DNA from: an uncultured Hyphomicrobiales bacterium
GTDB lineage: Bacteria; Pseudomonadota; Alphaproteobacteria; Rhizobiales; Beijerinckiaceae
NCBI GenBank assembly: GCA_903847605.1
Contig: CAINED010000048.1
Location: 100,567-164,566 of the forward strand
Reading direction: 5' to 3'
DNA length: 64,000 bases
The translations under genes and the position numbers were made by a program. Within the stretch, counting starts at the first letter, position 1, and each line of letters opens with the position of its first letter. The notes under the pieces were generated by a model. The model saw only the letters and a list, made by a program, of their open reading frames with translations. It ran no database searches and was not told the DNA's origin. This document shows positions 35,877-44,942 of this stretch, in pieces.

Positions 35877-35978
35877 AGCCTGCGCCCATTGGTCCTGCCC
35901 CGCAACCTTAAGGCCGATTGCCCGACTTCGCCATTTCGGCTAAACGCGATCAAACAATTTCCATGCAGAGGTTGGGGT

Positions 35979-36149
35979 ATGGCTGACAATCACGGAACAG
36001 TGCACGGCGCGGCGGATCATTCTCCGGCCCATTCGGGCATGGACTATGCCGAGCACGAAAAGACCTACAAGCTGTTCCTGCTGCTGACGAAGTGGGGCAT
36101 CATTTTCAACGTGGTCATCCTCGTCCTGATGGCGATATTCCTGCTCTGA
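35979..36149 (+). CDS. aa3-type cytochrome c oxidase subunit IV
   Basis: The 56-residue protein (MADNHGTVHGAADHSPAHSG...) has a His-rich N-terminus, YAEHEKTYKLFLLLTKWG, and one C-terminal helix ending in FLL. It matches the short bacterial aa3 oxidase subunit IV family, which in alphaproteobacteria is often encoded directly before pntAA, as here. The catalytic oxidase subunits are elsewhere. ATG at 35979 has GGGG before it but no strong ribosome site. Confidence 0.8.
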   Translation: MADNHGTVHGAADHSPAHSGMDYAEHEKTYKLFLLLTKWGIIFNVVILVLMAIFLL

Positions 36150-36302
36150 CATTCGGCTCTCGCCGGAATACGCGCGTCCGGCCTGCAACTCGCAGGCGCG
36201 TTTGGCGCATGAGTGAAGCTTGCGCTCGCGAAATCTGCGAGAATGCAAGATCGGCTTTAAAGTGTGACGGCGGCGAACCCGCCAAACAGCCCGGAGGATA
36301 TG

Positions 36303-37442
36303 ATGCGCATCGCGGTTCCCGCCGAGACGCAGGGTAACGAGACCCGCGTGGCCGCCACGCCGGACACGGTGAAACGCCTGATCGGACTTGGCGCGGAAGT
36401 CGCCGTCCAGCGCGGCGCCGGCCTTTCCTCGGGCATAACCGACGCGGATTACGAAGCTGCAGGCGCCAAGCTCGCTGGCTCCGCCTCCGAGACCGTTGCG
36501 AACGCCGATATTGTCCTCGCCGTTCGCCGCCCTCCGGCGAGTTCACTCGCCGGCGCGGCGAAGGGTGTCGCTGTCATTTCCATCATGGACCCCTATGGCG
36601 CCGAGGCCGCGCTCGGCGAACTGGCTGCCGCCGGCGCGTCGTCCTTCGCGATGGAACTGATGCCGCGCATCACCCGCGCGCAGGTGATGGACGTTCTCTC
36701 CTCGCAGGCCAACCTCGCGGGCTATCGCGCCGTCATCGACGGCGCCTCCGAATACGGCCGCGCACTGCCGATGATGATGACGGCGGCCGGCACCGTGCCC
36801 GCCGCGCGTATCTTCATCATGGGCGTCGGCGTCGCCGGCCTGCAGGCCATCGCGACGGCCCGCCGCATGGGCGCTGTCGTTACGGCGACGGACGTTCGCC
36901 CCGCGACGAAGGAACAGGTCGAATCGCTCGGCGCGAAGTTTCTGGCGGTCGAGGACGAGGAATTCCAGCAGGCGCAGACCGCCGGCGGCTACGCCAAGGA
37001 AATGTCGAAAGAGTATCAGGCGAAGCAGGCGGCGCTCACCGCGAGCCACATCGCCAAGCAGGACATTGTTATCACTACCGCGCTGATCCCCGGCCGCCCC
37101 GCGCCGAAACTGATCACCGCAGACATGGTGAAGTCGATGCGCCCGGGCTCAGTCATCATAGATCTCGCAGTCGAACGCGGCGGCAATTGCGAACTCGCAA
37201 AGCCCGGCGAAATCGCCGTCACCGAGAATGGCGTGAAGATCGTCGGCCACCTTAATGTGCCCGGCCGTTTGGCGGCGACGTCGTCGAGCCTCTACGCCAA
37301 GAACCTTCTGGCTTTCGTCGAGACACTCGTCGACAAGGAGAAGAAGGCGCTCGCCATCAACTGGGACGACGAACTCGTCAAGGCGACGCTGCTGACGCGC
37401 GACGGCGCGATCGTGCATCCGAACTTCCAGCCGAAATCCTGA
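36303..37442 (+). CDS. pntAA: NAD(P) transhydrogenase subunit alpha, part 1 (PntAA)
   Basis: The 379-residue cytosolic dI subunit begins MRIAVPAETQGNETRVAATP and has the NAD-binding GVGVAGLQAIATARRMG with the NAD-specific acidic residue after it (ATDVRP). It binds NAD(H) in the proton-pumping transhydrogenase that makes NADPH. Start: GGAGG ends six bases before 36303; ATG at 36300 is also possible. It is followed by pntAB and pntB in one operon, the split form typical of alphaproteobacteria. Confidence 0.95.
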   Translation: MRIAVPAETQGNETRVAATPDTVKRLIGLGAEVAVQRGAGLSSGITDADYEAAGAKLAGSASETVANADIVLAVRRPPASSLAGAAKGVAVISIMDPYGAEAALGELAAAGASSFAMELMPRITRAQVMDVLSSQANLAGYRAVIDGASEYGRALPMMMTAAGTVPAARIFIMGVGVAGLQAIATARRMGAVVTATDVRPATKEQVESLGAKFLAVEDEEFQQAQTAGGYAKEMSKEYQAKQAALTASHIAKQDIVITTALIPGRPAPKLITADMVKSMRPGSVIIDLAVERGGNCELAKPGEIAVTENGVKIVGHLNVPGRLAATSSSLYAKNLLAFVETLVDKEKKALAINWDDELVKATLLTRDGAIVHPNFQPKS

Positions 37443-37465
37443 CAATCGCTTTCGAGGGCTGACCG

Positions 37466-37888
37466 ATGGCAAACGAAGCCGCAACCAAAACATTCATCGA
37501 TGCGGTGACGCAGGCCGCAACGCAATATGCCGACCAGATCGGCGCTGCCGCAGGCGGCGCGGCCCATGCGGCAAGCGGCGGGGCGATCGATCCCTTCGTC
37601 TTTCGCCTCGCGATATTCGTGATGGCGATTTTCGTGGGCTACTACGTCGTCTGGTCCGTGACGCCGGCATTGCATACGCCGCTGATGTCCGTGACCAATG
37701 CCATCTCCTCCGTGATCGTCGTCGGCGCGCTGCTGGCTGTCGGCGTCGACGCTTCGACACCAGGCGAAGACGGACCGCTCTGGGCGAAGATATTCGGCTT
37801 CATCGCGCTCATTCTCGCCTGCGTGAACATATTCGGTGGCTTCCTCGTCACCGAACGCATGCTCTCGATGTACAAGAAGAAGGGCTGA
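37466..37888 (+). CDS. pntAB: NAD(P) transhydrogenase subunit alpha, part 2 (PntAB)
   Basis: The 140-residue membrane subunit has an Ala-rich N-terminus followed by three hydrophobic helices ([31 protein letters not shown] and [20 protein letters not shown], the last truncated here to [20 protein letters not shown] pattern). It forms part of the proton channel with PntB. It starts 23 bases after pntAA and ends seven bases before pntB. Confidence 0.93.
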   Translation: MANEAATKTFIDAVTQAATQYADQIGAAAGGAAHAASGGAIDPFVFRLAIFVMAIFVGYYVVWSVTPALHTPLMSVTNAISSVIVVGALLAVGVDASTPGEDGPLWAKIFGFIALILACVNIFGGFLVTERMLSMYKKKG

Positions 37889-37894
37889 GAACTC

Positions 37895-39295
37895 ATGAGC
37901 GCCAATTTCGCAGCCGTTCTCTATCTCGTCGCCGGCGTCCTCTTCGTCCTGTCCCTGCGCGGACTTTCGTCGCCTTCGACATCGAGGCAAGGCAATCTCT
38001 TCGGCATGATCGGCATGGCCGTCGCGGTCGTGACCACACTGCTCTTCAAACTGCCGGCGGGCTTCTCGAGCTGGCTTCTCGTCATCGCCGGCATCGCCAT
38101 CGGCGGCGGTATCGGTGCCTGGCGCGCCCGCACCGTCCAGATGACGGACATGCCGCAACTCGTGGCGTTCTTCCACGCCCTTGTCGGCCTTGCTGCGGTT
38201 CTCGTGGCGGCAGGAGCGCTCTATGCGCCCCAGGCCTTCGGCATCGGCGCGCCCGGAAAAATCAGCGGCGCGAGCCTGATCGAGATGGCGCTCGGCGCCG
38301 CCATCGGCGCGATCACCTTCACCGGCTCGATCATCGCCTTCGCCAAGCTGGACGGACGCATGTCCGGCAAGCCGATCATGCTGCCGCAGCGTCACCTCGT
38401 GAATGCCGGCCTCGGCATCTTCCTCTTCCTGATGCTGATCGCCTTCACCAAAAGCGAAAGCGCCGCGGTCTTCTGGATCATCTGCGCCGTCTCGATGGCG
38501 CTCGGCATTCTGCTGATCATTCCGATCGGCGGGGCGGACATGCCGGTCGTCGTGTCGATGCTGAACTCCTATTCCGGCTGGGCGGCCGCGGGCATCGGCT
38601 TCACCCTCGGCAATCTGGCGCTGATCATCACCGGCGCGCTTGTCGGCTCTTCGGGCGCGATCCTCAGCTACATCATGTGCAAGGGCATGAACCGCTCTTT
38701 CATATCGGTCATTCTCGGCGGATTCGGCGGCGAGACCGAGGTTGCTGCCGGTCACGTCGAAACCCGCCCGGTGAAACAGGGCTCCGCAGACGATGCGGCC
38801 TTCATCATGAAGAATTCCTCGAAGGTCATCATCGTGCCCGGCTACGGCATGGCGGTGGCGCAGGCGCAACATGCGCTGCGCGAAATGGCGGATATCCTCA
38901 AGAAGGAAGGCGTCGAAGTTTCCTACGCCATTCATCCCGTCGCGGGCCGCATGCCCGGCCACATGAACGTGCTGCTGGCCGAAGCCAACGTGCCCTATGA
39001 CGAAGTCTTCGAACTCGAAGACATCAACAGCGAGTTCGCGCAGGCCGATGTCGCCTTCGTCATCGGCGCGAACGACGTCACCAATCCCTCGGCCAAGACC
39101 GATCCGAAATCGCCGATCTTCGGCATGCCTGTGCTCGACGTCGAAAAGGCGAAGACTGTTCTCTTCATCAAGCGCGGCATGGGCTCAGGCTATGCCGGCG
39201 TCGAGAACGAACTGTTCTTCCGCGACAACACCATGATGCTGTTTGCCGACGCGAAGAAGATGGTCGAGAACATCGTCAAGGCGCTCGCGCACTGA
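37895..39295 (+). CDS. pntB: NAD(P) transhydrogenase subunit beta (PntB)
   Basis: The 466-residue subunit has an N-terminal membrane domain with multiple helices and a C-terminal NADP-binding domain. GYGMAVAQAQHALREM is the NADP-binding loop, and AIHPVAGRMPGHMNVLLAEA and ANDVTNPSA follow as expected. It couples hydride transfer from NADH to NADP+ with proton re-entry. It completes the pntAA-pntAB-pntB operon. Confidence 0.95.
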   Translation: MSANFAAVLYLVAGVLFVLSLRGLSSPSTSRQGNLFGMIGMAVAVVTTLLFKLPAGFSSWLLVIAGIAIGGGIGAWRARTVQMTDMPQLVAFFHALVGLAAVLVAAGALYAPQAFGIGAPGKISGASLIEMALGAAIGAITFTGSIIAFAKLDGRMSGKPIMLPQRHLVNAGLGIFLFLMLIAFTKSESAAVFWIICAVSMALGILLIIPIGGADMPVVVSMLNSYSGWAAAGIGFTLGNLALIITGALVGSSGAILSYIMCKGMNRSFISVILGGFGGETEVAAGHVETRPVKQGSADDAAFIMKNSSKVIIVPGYGMAVAQAQHALREMADILKKEGVEVSYAIHPVAGRMPGHMNVLLAEANVPYDEVFELEDINSEFAQADVAFVIGANDVTNPSAKTDPKSPIFGMPVLDVEKAKTVLFIKRGMGSGYAGVENELFFRDNTMMLFADAKKMVENIVKALAH

Positions 39296-39323
39296 TAATG
39301 TATCGGACGCGGGAAAGCGTCCG

Positions 39324-40133
39324 ATGACGACTACACTCAAAAGCATCCTCTTCTTCGCGGCAGCCGCCTATGCCGCGATTCTGCTCACGCTCTACGTAAC
39401 GCAGCGGCGCATGATGTACGTGCCCGACCGTAGCCGCATTGCGCCGGCGCTCGCCGGCTTCGCAAAAGCGCAGGCGCAGGAAATCAAAACGCACGACGGC
39501 GAAACCCTCGTCGCCTGGTACGCGGAGCCTTTACCCGGCAAGCCGGTCATCCTTTATTTCCACGGCAACGCCGGGCAAATCGCAGGCCGCGCCCATCGCT
39601 TTGCCCGGCTCACGGAAGACGGAACGGGTCTTCTCGCCATCAGCTATCGCAGCTATGGCGGCTCGACCGGATCGCCGAGCGAAGAAGCGCTGGTTGCAGA
39701 TGCGCGCACCGCTTACGACCGGATCCTGGCCGATGGCGTCGACGCAAGCCGCATCGTGCTGATGGGGGAATCGCTCGGCACCGGCGTCGCCGTGGCGCTT
39801 GCCAGCGAAAAGCAGGTCGCGGCGCTCGTTCTCGAAGCACCCTTTTCCAGCACTGTCGATGTCGCCGCCGAAATATACTGGATGTTCCCCGTGCGCTGGC
39901 TGATGCAGGATCAGTTCCGCTCGGACCTGCGCATCGCAAAAGTGACGGCGCCCGTTTTGATCGTACATGGAACTGCGGATCGCGTCGTTCCCCTGCGTTT
40001 CGGCGAAAGACTGTTCGCGCTGGCGCGAGAGCCAAAAGCATTCATGGGAATAGAAAATGCCGGACATCAACCGCTCGACGAAACATCCGTTCTGCCGCGC
40101 GTGAAAGAATGGCTGAATACGCAACTCAAGTGA
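39324..40133 (+). CDS. membrane-anchored alpha/beta hydrolase (BEM46/YfhR-like)
   Basis: The 269-residue protein has an N-terminal helix (ILFFAAAAYAAILLTLYV), followed by the hydrolase core: FHGNAGQ oxyanion region, GESLGTG with Ser150, HGTADRVVP acid, and NAGHQP histidine. This is the BEM46/ABHD13-like architecture. The helix would anchor it to the inner membrane. ATG at 39324 follows GGGAAAG. It shares the strand with pntB, 28 bases downstream, and may be cotranscribed. A bidirectional hairpin follows. Confidence 0.85.
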   Translation: MTTTLKSILFFAAAAYAAILLTLYVTQRRMMYVPDRSRIAPALAGFAKAQAQEIKTHDGETLVAWYAEPLPGKPVILYFHGNAGQIAGRAHRFARLTEDGTGLLAISYRSYGGSTGSPSEEALVADARTAYDRILADGVDASRIVLMGESLGTGVAVALASEKQVAALVLEAPFSSTVDVAAEIYWMFPVRWLMQDQFRSDLRIAKVTAPVLIVHGTADRVVPLRFGERLFALAREPKAFMGIENAGHQPLDETSVLPRVKEWLNTQLK

Positions 40134-40141
40134 CAAACAAA

Positions 40142-40169
40142 AACGCCGGCGAAATCGATCGCCGGCGTT
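40142..40169. terminator. bidirectional terminator between convergent genes
   Basis: AACGCCGGCGA (40142-40152) pairs with TCGCCGGCGTT (40159-40169) around AATCGA, an 11-bp stem. It serves both the hydrolase gene and the minus-strand secreted protein gene. Confidence 0.75.
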
Positions 40170-40190
40170 CTCTCTGAATATAGATATGGA

Positions 40191-40565
40191 TCAGTTGCAG
40201 ACGCGCACGTTGCGGTCGCCGATGTAATTGCCCCAGCGGTCGGTGACCGGGCGGCGCTCGATCCAGCATTCGCGCGGCGCGGAGTTCGCCGCCCCGATCG
40301 CGACAGCCGCGCCAAGCACACCGAGACCAATGGCTGCCGCGCCCAGACCAACGCCACGACCGCCACGGCGAACCACGACGCCACGGCGCGGACCCACGGC
40401 GCGCGGCGCGAAGCGGCGGCCCTGCGTCTGCACGATCATCTTCTCCGGAGACACCTCGGCAGCGGACAGACCCGTCGCCATGATGGGAGCAGCCGAAGCG
40501 CCACTCGCGAGAAGCACTGCGCCAACGAAAGCCGCACCGCCGAAGGAAATACCCAAAATCTTCAT
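40191..40565 (-). CDS. small secreted protein, hypothetical
   Basis: The 124-residue protein has a signal peptide (MKILGISFGGAAFVGAVLLA, ASA site near residue 25), an Arg/Gly-rich middle (RRGVVVRRGGRGVGLG), a hydrophobic patch and a C-terminal motif CWIERRPVTDRWGNYIGDR ending VRVCN, with a Cys pair. This C-terminal motif recurs in small secreted proteins of rhizobia. Function is unknown. ATG is preceded by AGGAGT. It diverges across 384 bases from the Tim44-like gene. Confidence 0.75.
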   Translation of the reverse strand: MKILGISFGGAAFVGAVLLASGASAAPIMATGLSAAEVSPEKMIVQTQGRRFAPRAVGPRRGVVVRRGGRGVGLGAAAIGLGVLGAAVAIGAANSAPRECWIERRPVTDRWGNYIGDRNVRVCN

Positions 40566-40949
40566 GACGAAACTCCTGTTTTACGCCGACCTTTCGCCAA
40601 GCTAGCACATCCGAAAAGTTTAGCAAAAGTTAACGCGTTGTAATGTTTAACGCTCGGGCGACATTCCCCAGCGTTCGGACGAAGGTTGGTTGTGCGGCTG
40701 CAGGATAAGCGCCCGCCAGCGCTGTGCGACGCCGCACAATCTGCAATTTCGCGCAAGATTGCGCGGGAGTCTGCTTCCGGAAACCATATCAGTGACTTGT
40801 GGAAAAATTCCGTCTCGCAGCTTCATCGACCGTAAGCATGAGCGTCCGTAGTTCCCGCACTTGCGGAAAGATCGCGACCACCCGATATTAGGGCTCTGTC
40901 TGCAGCGCGTTCGCAGAGGGGCTGCGCGCCGCATCATCAGGAGGGTTGA
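40566..40949. promoter_or_regulatory. 384-base divergent intergenic region
   Basis: It separates the minus-strand secreted-protein gene from the plus-strand Tim44-like gene, so it should hold both promoters. AT-richer stretches lie at 40605-40650 (AAAAGTTTAGCAAAAGTTAA). GGAGG lies eight bases before the Tim44-like ATG. No gene, palindrome or RNA was recognised. Confidence 0.5.
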
Positions 40950-42023
40950 ATGAAATCGAGATTTTTTGGGCTGGCAGGACTCTTTGCGGCGCTGACCGCG
41001 GGTTTTCTGTTGATCGCTCCAGATATGGCTGACGCAAAGCTCAGCAAGAGCGGCGGCTCAGGCAGCCGTGGCTCCAAATCACAGATGGCCCCGCCCGCGA
41101 CGCAGACTGCGCCGCGTAGCGCGACGCCGATCCAGAACAACGCCGCGCCGCGCGCCGGCATGCCCGCCAATTCCGCGATGGCCGCCAACGCCACGCGTCC
41201 CGGCATGTTCGGCTCGATGAGCAAGGGCGGCTTCATGGCCGGCCTCCTCGGCGCAGGCGCGCTCGGCCTTCTGCTCGGCTACGGCCTGTCGGGCGGTCTG
41301 GGCGGTCTCGGCGCGATCCTCGGCCTGCTCGTGCAAATTGCGCTCTTCGCCGGTGTCGCCTTCCTGCTCTTCTCCTGGTGGCAGCGCCGCAAGCAGCAGA
41401 ACGATCCGTCCTATGCCACGCAGGCCCAGGGCGGTTACGGACAGCAACAGGGTGCGCCCTTCGCGGGACAGCAGCAGGGTAACGAGCGTTCGGGCTCGGC
41501 GCTCGGCGCCATGGGCGTCGGCGCGGGAGCGGGCGCTGCCGCAGGCGGCATGTTCGGTCAGCAGCCGCAGGCCCAGGAACAGGTTCCGACCCGGCCGCTG
41601 AATCTCACCGGGGAAGATTTCCCGGCCTTCGAGAAGCTTCTCGCAGGCGTGCATGAAGCCTTCGCGAAGGAAGACCAGACGGCCCTGCGCCAGCTCTGCA
41701 CCGAGGAGATGGCCGATTACTTCGCTCAGGACATCGCACAGAACGTGCGCGAGAACCGCGCGCTACGTCTCTCGGATGTTCGCCTCGAACAGGGCGACCT
41801 CGCCGAAGCCTGGAAAGAGCCCGGCGCGGAATATGCGACCGTCGCGATGCGCTTCTCGATGATCGAACAGATCCTCGACCGCCGCACCGGGCAGCCGACG
41901 GACGGAAACGGCGTCGATCGCAGCGAGGTCACGGAAATCTGGACCTTCGTGCGTCCGGCCGGCGGCAAGCAGCAGGATTGGCAGCTTTCAGCCATTCAGG
42001 AGGCCGAGCCGGCCAACGCCTGA
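40950..42023 (+). CDS. Tim44-like domain membrane protein
   Basis: The 357-residue protein has a signal peptide (cleavage near DMADA, residue 29), a Ser/Gly/Pro-rich linker, two Gly-rich membrane helices at about 93-112 and 118-144, a Gln/Gly-rich cytoplasmic linker, and a C-terminal Tim44-like domain (FPAFEKLLAGVHEAFAKEDQ to VTEIWTFVRP). Bacterial Tim44-like proteins are common in alphaproteobacteria; the domain is related to the mitochondrial import motor and probably binds proteins. Function here is unknown. AGGAGG precedes the start. Confidence 0.9.
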   Translation: MKSRFFGLAGLFAALTAGFLLIAPDMADAKLSKSGGSGSRGSKSQMAPPATQTAPRSATPIQNNAAPRAGMPANSAMAANATRPGMFGSMSKGGFMAGLLGAGALGLLLGYGLSGGLGGLGAILGLLVQIALFAGVAFLLFSWWQRRKQQNDPSYATQAQGGYGQQQGAPFAGQQQGNERSGSALGAMGVGAGAGAAAGGMFGQQPQAQEQVPTRPLNLTGEDFPAFEKLLAGVHEAFAKEDQTALRQLCTEEMADYFAQDIAQNVRENRALRLSDVRLEQGDLAEAWKEPGAEYATVAMRFSMIEQILDRRTGQPTDGNGVDRSEVTEIWTFVRPAGGKQQDWQLSAIQEAEPANA

Positions 42024-42045
42024 CGCGACCAGTCTGAAAATAATC

Positions 42046-42079
42046 GGCCCCTTCTCGGCAACGTGAGGGGGCCTTTTCT
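42046..42079 (+). terminator. terminator after the Tim44-like gene
   Basis: GGCCCCTT (42046-42053) pairs with AGGGGGCC (42066-42073), allowing one G-T pair, and is followed by TTTTCTTT. Confidence 0.8.
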
Positions 42080-42169
42080 TTGAGCAAAGCTGTAGCGATT
42101 GCCTCGCCGCGATGAGGCGGATAAGACACGCCGTCTCATTCCAACAAGGCATGAAAAGGATCGCGTTCG

Positions 42170-42736
42170 ATGGCCGACTTCAAGATACTGGCGGTTTCCG
42201 GCAGCCTTCGTAAAGGCTCTTACAATTCGGCGGCGTTGCGCGCGGCGCAGGAAGTCGCGCCAGCGGGCGTGACCATCGAGATCGCCGACATCAGCGATAT
42301 CCCCATGTACAACGACGACGTGCGCAGCGCTGGCCTTCCCGCATCCTGCCAGCGCCTGCGCGCGCAGATGGCGGCAGCCGACGCAGTGCTCTTTGCCGTT
42401 CCCGAATATAATTACGCCGTCGCCTCGCCGCTGAAGAACGCTTTCGACTGGGTGTCGCGTCCGCCGGATCAGCCGCTGAACATGAAGGCTGTCGGCCTCA
42501 TCAGCGCATCCGGCGGCCCGCTCGGCGGCGTGCGCGCGCAATATGCCATGCGCCACATGCTGATTGCCACCAACTCGTTCTGCGTGAACAATCCGCAAGT
42601 CGTGATCGGCGCGGCGCAGACGAAGTTCGACGAGAATGGCAAGTTCAACGATCAGATGGGCCGCGATCTCATCAAGCAGCTCATCGAAAGCCTCGTGAAA
42701 CTCGCCAAGCAATTGCGCGCGCCGGTGAACGAATAA
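42170..42736 (+). CDS. NADPH-dependent FMN reductase
   Basis: The 188-residue flavodoxin-like protein has the FMN phosphate loop VSGSLRKGSYN at residues 9-19, PEYNYAVASPLKNAFDWVSR, and the catalytic-face SASGGPLGGVRAQ. It matches the SsuE/ChrR-type NADPH:FMN reductase/quinone reductase group. The ATG at 42170 follows AAAGGA. It supplies reduced flavin or detoxifies quinones or chromate. A strong terminator follows. Confidence 0.92.
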   Translation: MADFKILAVSGSLRKGSYNSAALRAAQEVAPAGVTIEIADISDIPMYNDDVRSAGLPASCQRLRAQMAAADAVLFAVPEYNYAVASPLKNAFDWVSRPPDQPLNMKAVGLISASGGPLGGVRAQYAMRHMLIATNSFCVNNPQVVIGAAQTKFDENGKFNDQMGRDLIKQLIESLVKLAKQLRAPVNE

Positions 42737-42755
42737 CAAAATAGAAAATGCAAAC

Positions 42756-42790
42756 AAAGACGCCGCCCCGAAGAGCGGCGTCTTTTTGTT
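42756..42790. terminator. bidirectional terminator
   Basis: AAAGACGCCGC (42756-42766) pairs with GCGGCGTCTTT (42775-42785), followed by TTG and a second T-run. It ends the FMN reductase transcript and, read on the other strand, also the 27-residue peptide gene at 42830. Confidence 0.85.
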
Positions 42791-42829
42791 TTTGGCACCC
42801 GTTTGCCGGGTCTTGAGTTTGTGCCGAAA

Positions 42830-42913
42830 TCAGAACGCTCCGAATACGACTGCGCCAAGAAACGCAAACGCTGCGCAGATCGCGATAATATCGAACGTCT
42901 GGACGGTGGCCAT
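42830..42913 (-). CDS. 27-residue single-helix membrane peptide
   Basis: ATG at 42913 (minus strand) follows AAAGGAGGACCTT, a near-perfect ribosome site, and opens a 28-codon frame ending in TGA at 42830. The peptide begins MATVQTFDIIAIC and ends with AFLGAVVFGAF, giving one hydrophobic helix of about 20 residues with an acidic Asp near its start. It is too short for standard gene calling. It diverges from the TetR gene at 43217 and shares a terminator with the FMN reductase gene. The near-perfect ribosome site and the clean frame argue for real translation. The role is unknown. Confidence 0.6.
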   Translation of the reverse strand: MATVQTFDIIAICAAFAFLGAVVFGAF

Positions 42914-43216
42914 AAGGTCCTCCTTTGGCACTCGCTTTCGATCCAACGGTACGCAACTGAGACACCAAGACTAGCCGGAATTAATCTTTCGGCAAGTCTT
43001 GACATCCGACCGAACGCATATCCTGCCCGACCGGTTTCAACTTGGCATTGCAATTTCCGCTCGACTTTGGATCAAATGCTTGAATCCCGAGCGGAAATGG
43101 CCCCATCCTGCCGACTCGACGGGATTGTTGAGATCGCAAGCGCAGTCAGTCTGGCTTGTTTTTGCAGCGCAAGAATTCGTATTTGCATTGCGAAATTGTG
43201 TGAGGAGGAGTGAAGA
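42914..43216. promoter_or_regulatory. 303-base divergent region between the small peptide and TetR genes
   Basis: No gene was recognised on either strand. It holds the presumed promoters of the peptide gene and the TetR gene. TTTGCAGCGCAA (43161-43172) and TTTGCATTGCGAA (43182-43194) share TTTGCA with starts 21 bases apart, two helical turns, and could be regulator sites. GAGGAGG lies just before the TetR ATG. Confidence 0.4.
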
Positions 43217-43858
43217 ATGCCGCGTGGCCCGTGGGGCACATGGGACAAGAGCGAGAAGCGCGGCTACCACCACGGCCGGCTGAAGGAAGCGCTTGTCGAA
43301 GCGGCGCGTTCGCTGGTCGCACGGCATGGCCCCGCAGGCTTCACGCTGGCGGAAGCGGCCAAACTCGTCGGCGTAACGCCTGCAGCGCCCTATCGGCATT
43401 TCAGCGACCGCGACGAATTGATGGGCGAAGTCGCGCGGCAGGGCTTCGATAATTTTCGCGGCCGTCTCGTTGCAGCATGGGATGAAGGACGGCCCGACGC
43501 GAGCGAAGCGCTGAAGCGCATGGGCCGCGCCTATCTCGCCTTCGCACGCGATGAGCCCGGATATTACTTCACGATGTTCGGACATGCCCAGAGGCTTGCA
43601 ACGGGTGGCGGACACGAAGCCGCGCAGCGCGCCTTCGATGCGCTCGCCAATGCAGCCGGCGGCGTCTTGAAGCAACGCGGCGCAAGAGCGGATGGCGCGC
43701 GTAAACTGGCGTATGAAATCTGGTCGCTTTCTCACGGCGTCGCGACATTGATGCTGGGCAGGCATCTGGAAGCCGGCAACAGCGAATGCGATCCCATGAC
43801 CGTGCTCGAAAGCGGCGTCACCGCAATGATTGAGAAAGCGGTCTGGAGCGCACGTTGA
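43217..43858 (+). CDS. TetR/AcrR-family regulator with WHG domain
   Basis: The 213-residue protein has an N-terminal helix-turn-helix (FTLAEAAKLVGVTPAAPYRH, about residues 40-62) and a C-terminal ligand-binding half of the WHG type, ending in FGHAQRLATGGG and EIWSLSHGVATLML. It probably represses its own region and the TctC-type gene 44 bases downstream on the same strand. The repeats at 43161-43194 are candidate sites. AGGAGG precedes the start. Ligand unknown. Confidence 0.88.
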   Translation: MPRGPWGTWDKSEKRGYHHGRLKEALVEAARSLVARHGPAGFTLAEAAKLVGVTPAAPYRHFSDRDELMGEVARQGFDNFRGRLVAAWDEGRPDASEALKRMGRAYLAFARDEPGYYFTMFGHAQRLATGGGHEAAQRAFDALANAAGGVLKQRGARADGARKLAYEIWSLSHGVATLMLGRHLEAGNSECDPMTVLESGVTAMIEKAVWSAR

Positions 43859-43901
43859 TGGTCTGAGCCCAAACATAAAAAATAGAACGGGAGGAAGCAG
43901 T

Positions 43902-44942
43902 ATGAGAAACAGGTTCCGGCTGCTCGCATTGTTCTGCATGTTGCTGGCGGGCAATGTTGCGCAAGCACAAGCCGACGCAGCTTTCTACGAAGGGCGGCAG
44001 ATGTCCATTGTCGTCGCGAGTACCGCAGGCGGTGGCTACGATACCTACGCGCGCCTCGTCGCACGGCATATGGGGCGGCACATTCCTGGCGAGCCTCGCA
44101 TCATCGTTTCAAACATGAGCGGCGCCGGCGGCAACATGGCGGCAAATTACATCGTCAATTCATTACCGCCTGACGGCGCTGCGCTGGCCCTCGTCCTGCC
44201 GCCGACCATCGTCGGCGGGCTCTACGAAAGCGTGCAGAAACTGCGCTACGATCCCTCCAAACTCATTCATATCGGCAGCGCCAACAGCGAAGTCGACATG
44301 TGCTTCGTGCGCGCGGATGCAGGCATGGGAAGTCTTGAGGACGCAAGAACGAAAGAAGTCGTGGCGGGCGGCAGCGCCGAAGGCTCGGTCACCCGGGCGC
44401 AGCCCATCATTCTGAACAATCTTCTCGGGACGAAATTCAGGGTCGTCTCGGGCTATCCGGGCACGCGCCAGATCCTCATGGCGCTCGAAAGCGGCGAAGT
44501 GGGCGCCGTCTGCGGCATCAGTTATTCCGGCATGGCGCTGCAGAAGCCGGAATGGCTTTCGGGAGGCTTCGTCAAGCCGCTCGTGCAGAACCATTTTCGC
44601 GGGTCGGCGCAAGTGAACAAATTGGGAGTTCCGCTCTCGCCTTCTTTCGCACGCAGCGAGGAGGACCGGCAGGCGCTCGAACTTCTGTTCGCACCGCAGG
44701 ACTTTGGACGGTCTTTCGTCGCCGCGCCAGGCGTTCCGCCGGAGCGCGTAAGACTGTTGCGCGCCGCTTTCATGGCGGCGATGCGCGACAAGGCCTTGCT
44801 GGCGGAAGCCGCAACTCTGAAACTCGATATAGAGCCCATTGCAGGCGAAGAACTGCAGGCGCTTGCCGCGCGGCTTTATGCGATGCCACCGCATCTCATC
44901 GAACGCGCAAAGGGCGCGCAGATATATCGCGCGCCAAAATAA
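43902..44942 (+). CDS. TctC/Bug-family substrate-binding protein 1
   Basis: The 346-residue protein has a signal peptide (RLLALFCMLLAGNVAQA, cleavage near residue 22), the ligand-binding pattern VVASTAGGGYDTYARLVARH and NMSGAGGNMAANYI, and the PPDGAALAL loop, all as in tripartite tricarboxylate transporter TctC/Bug proteins. It binds a carboxylate in the periplasm. No TctA/TctB permease genes are near; orphan Bug proteins are common. It is 44 bases after the TetR gene. GGGAGG precedes the ATG. Confidence 0.87.
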   Translation: MRNRFRLLALFCMLLAGNVAQAQADAAFYEGRQMSIVVASTAGGGYDTYARLVARHMGRHIPGEPRIIVSNMSGAGGNMAANYIVNSLPPDGAALALVLPPTIVGGLYESVQKLRYDPSKLIHIGSANSEVDMCFVRADAGMGSLEDARTKEVVAGGSAEGSVTRAQPIILNNLLGTKFRVVSGYPGTRQILMALESGEVGAVCGISYSGMALQKPEWLSGGFVKPLVQNHFRGSAQVNKLGVPLSPSFARSEEDRQALELLFAPQDFGRSFVAAPGVPPERVRLLRAAFMAAMRDKALLAEAATLKLDIEPIAGEELQALAARLYAMPPHLIERAKGAQIYRAPK

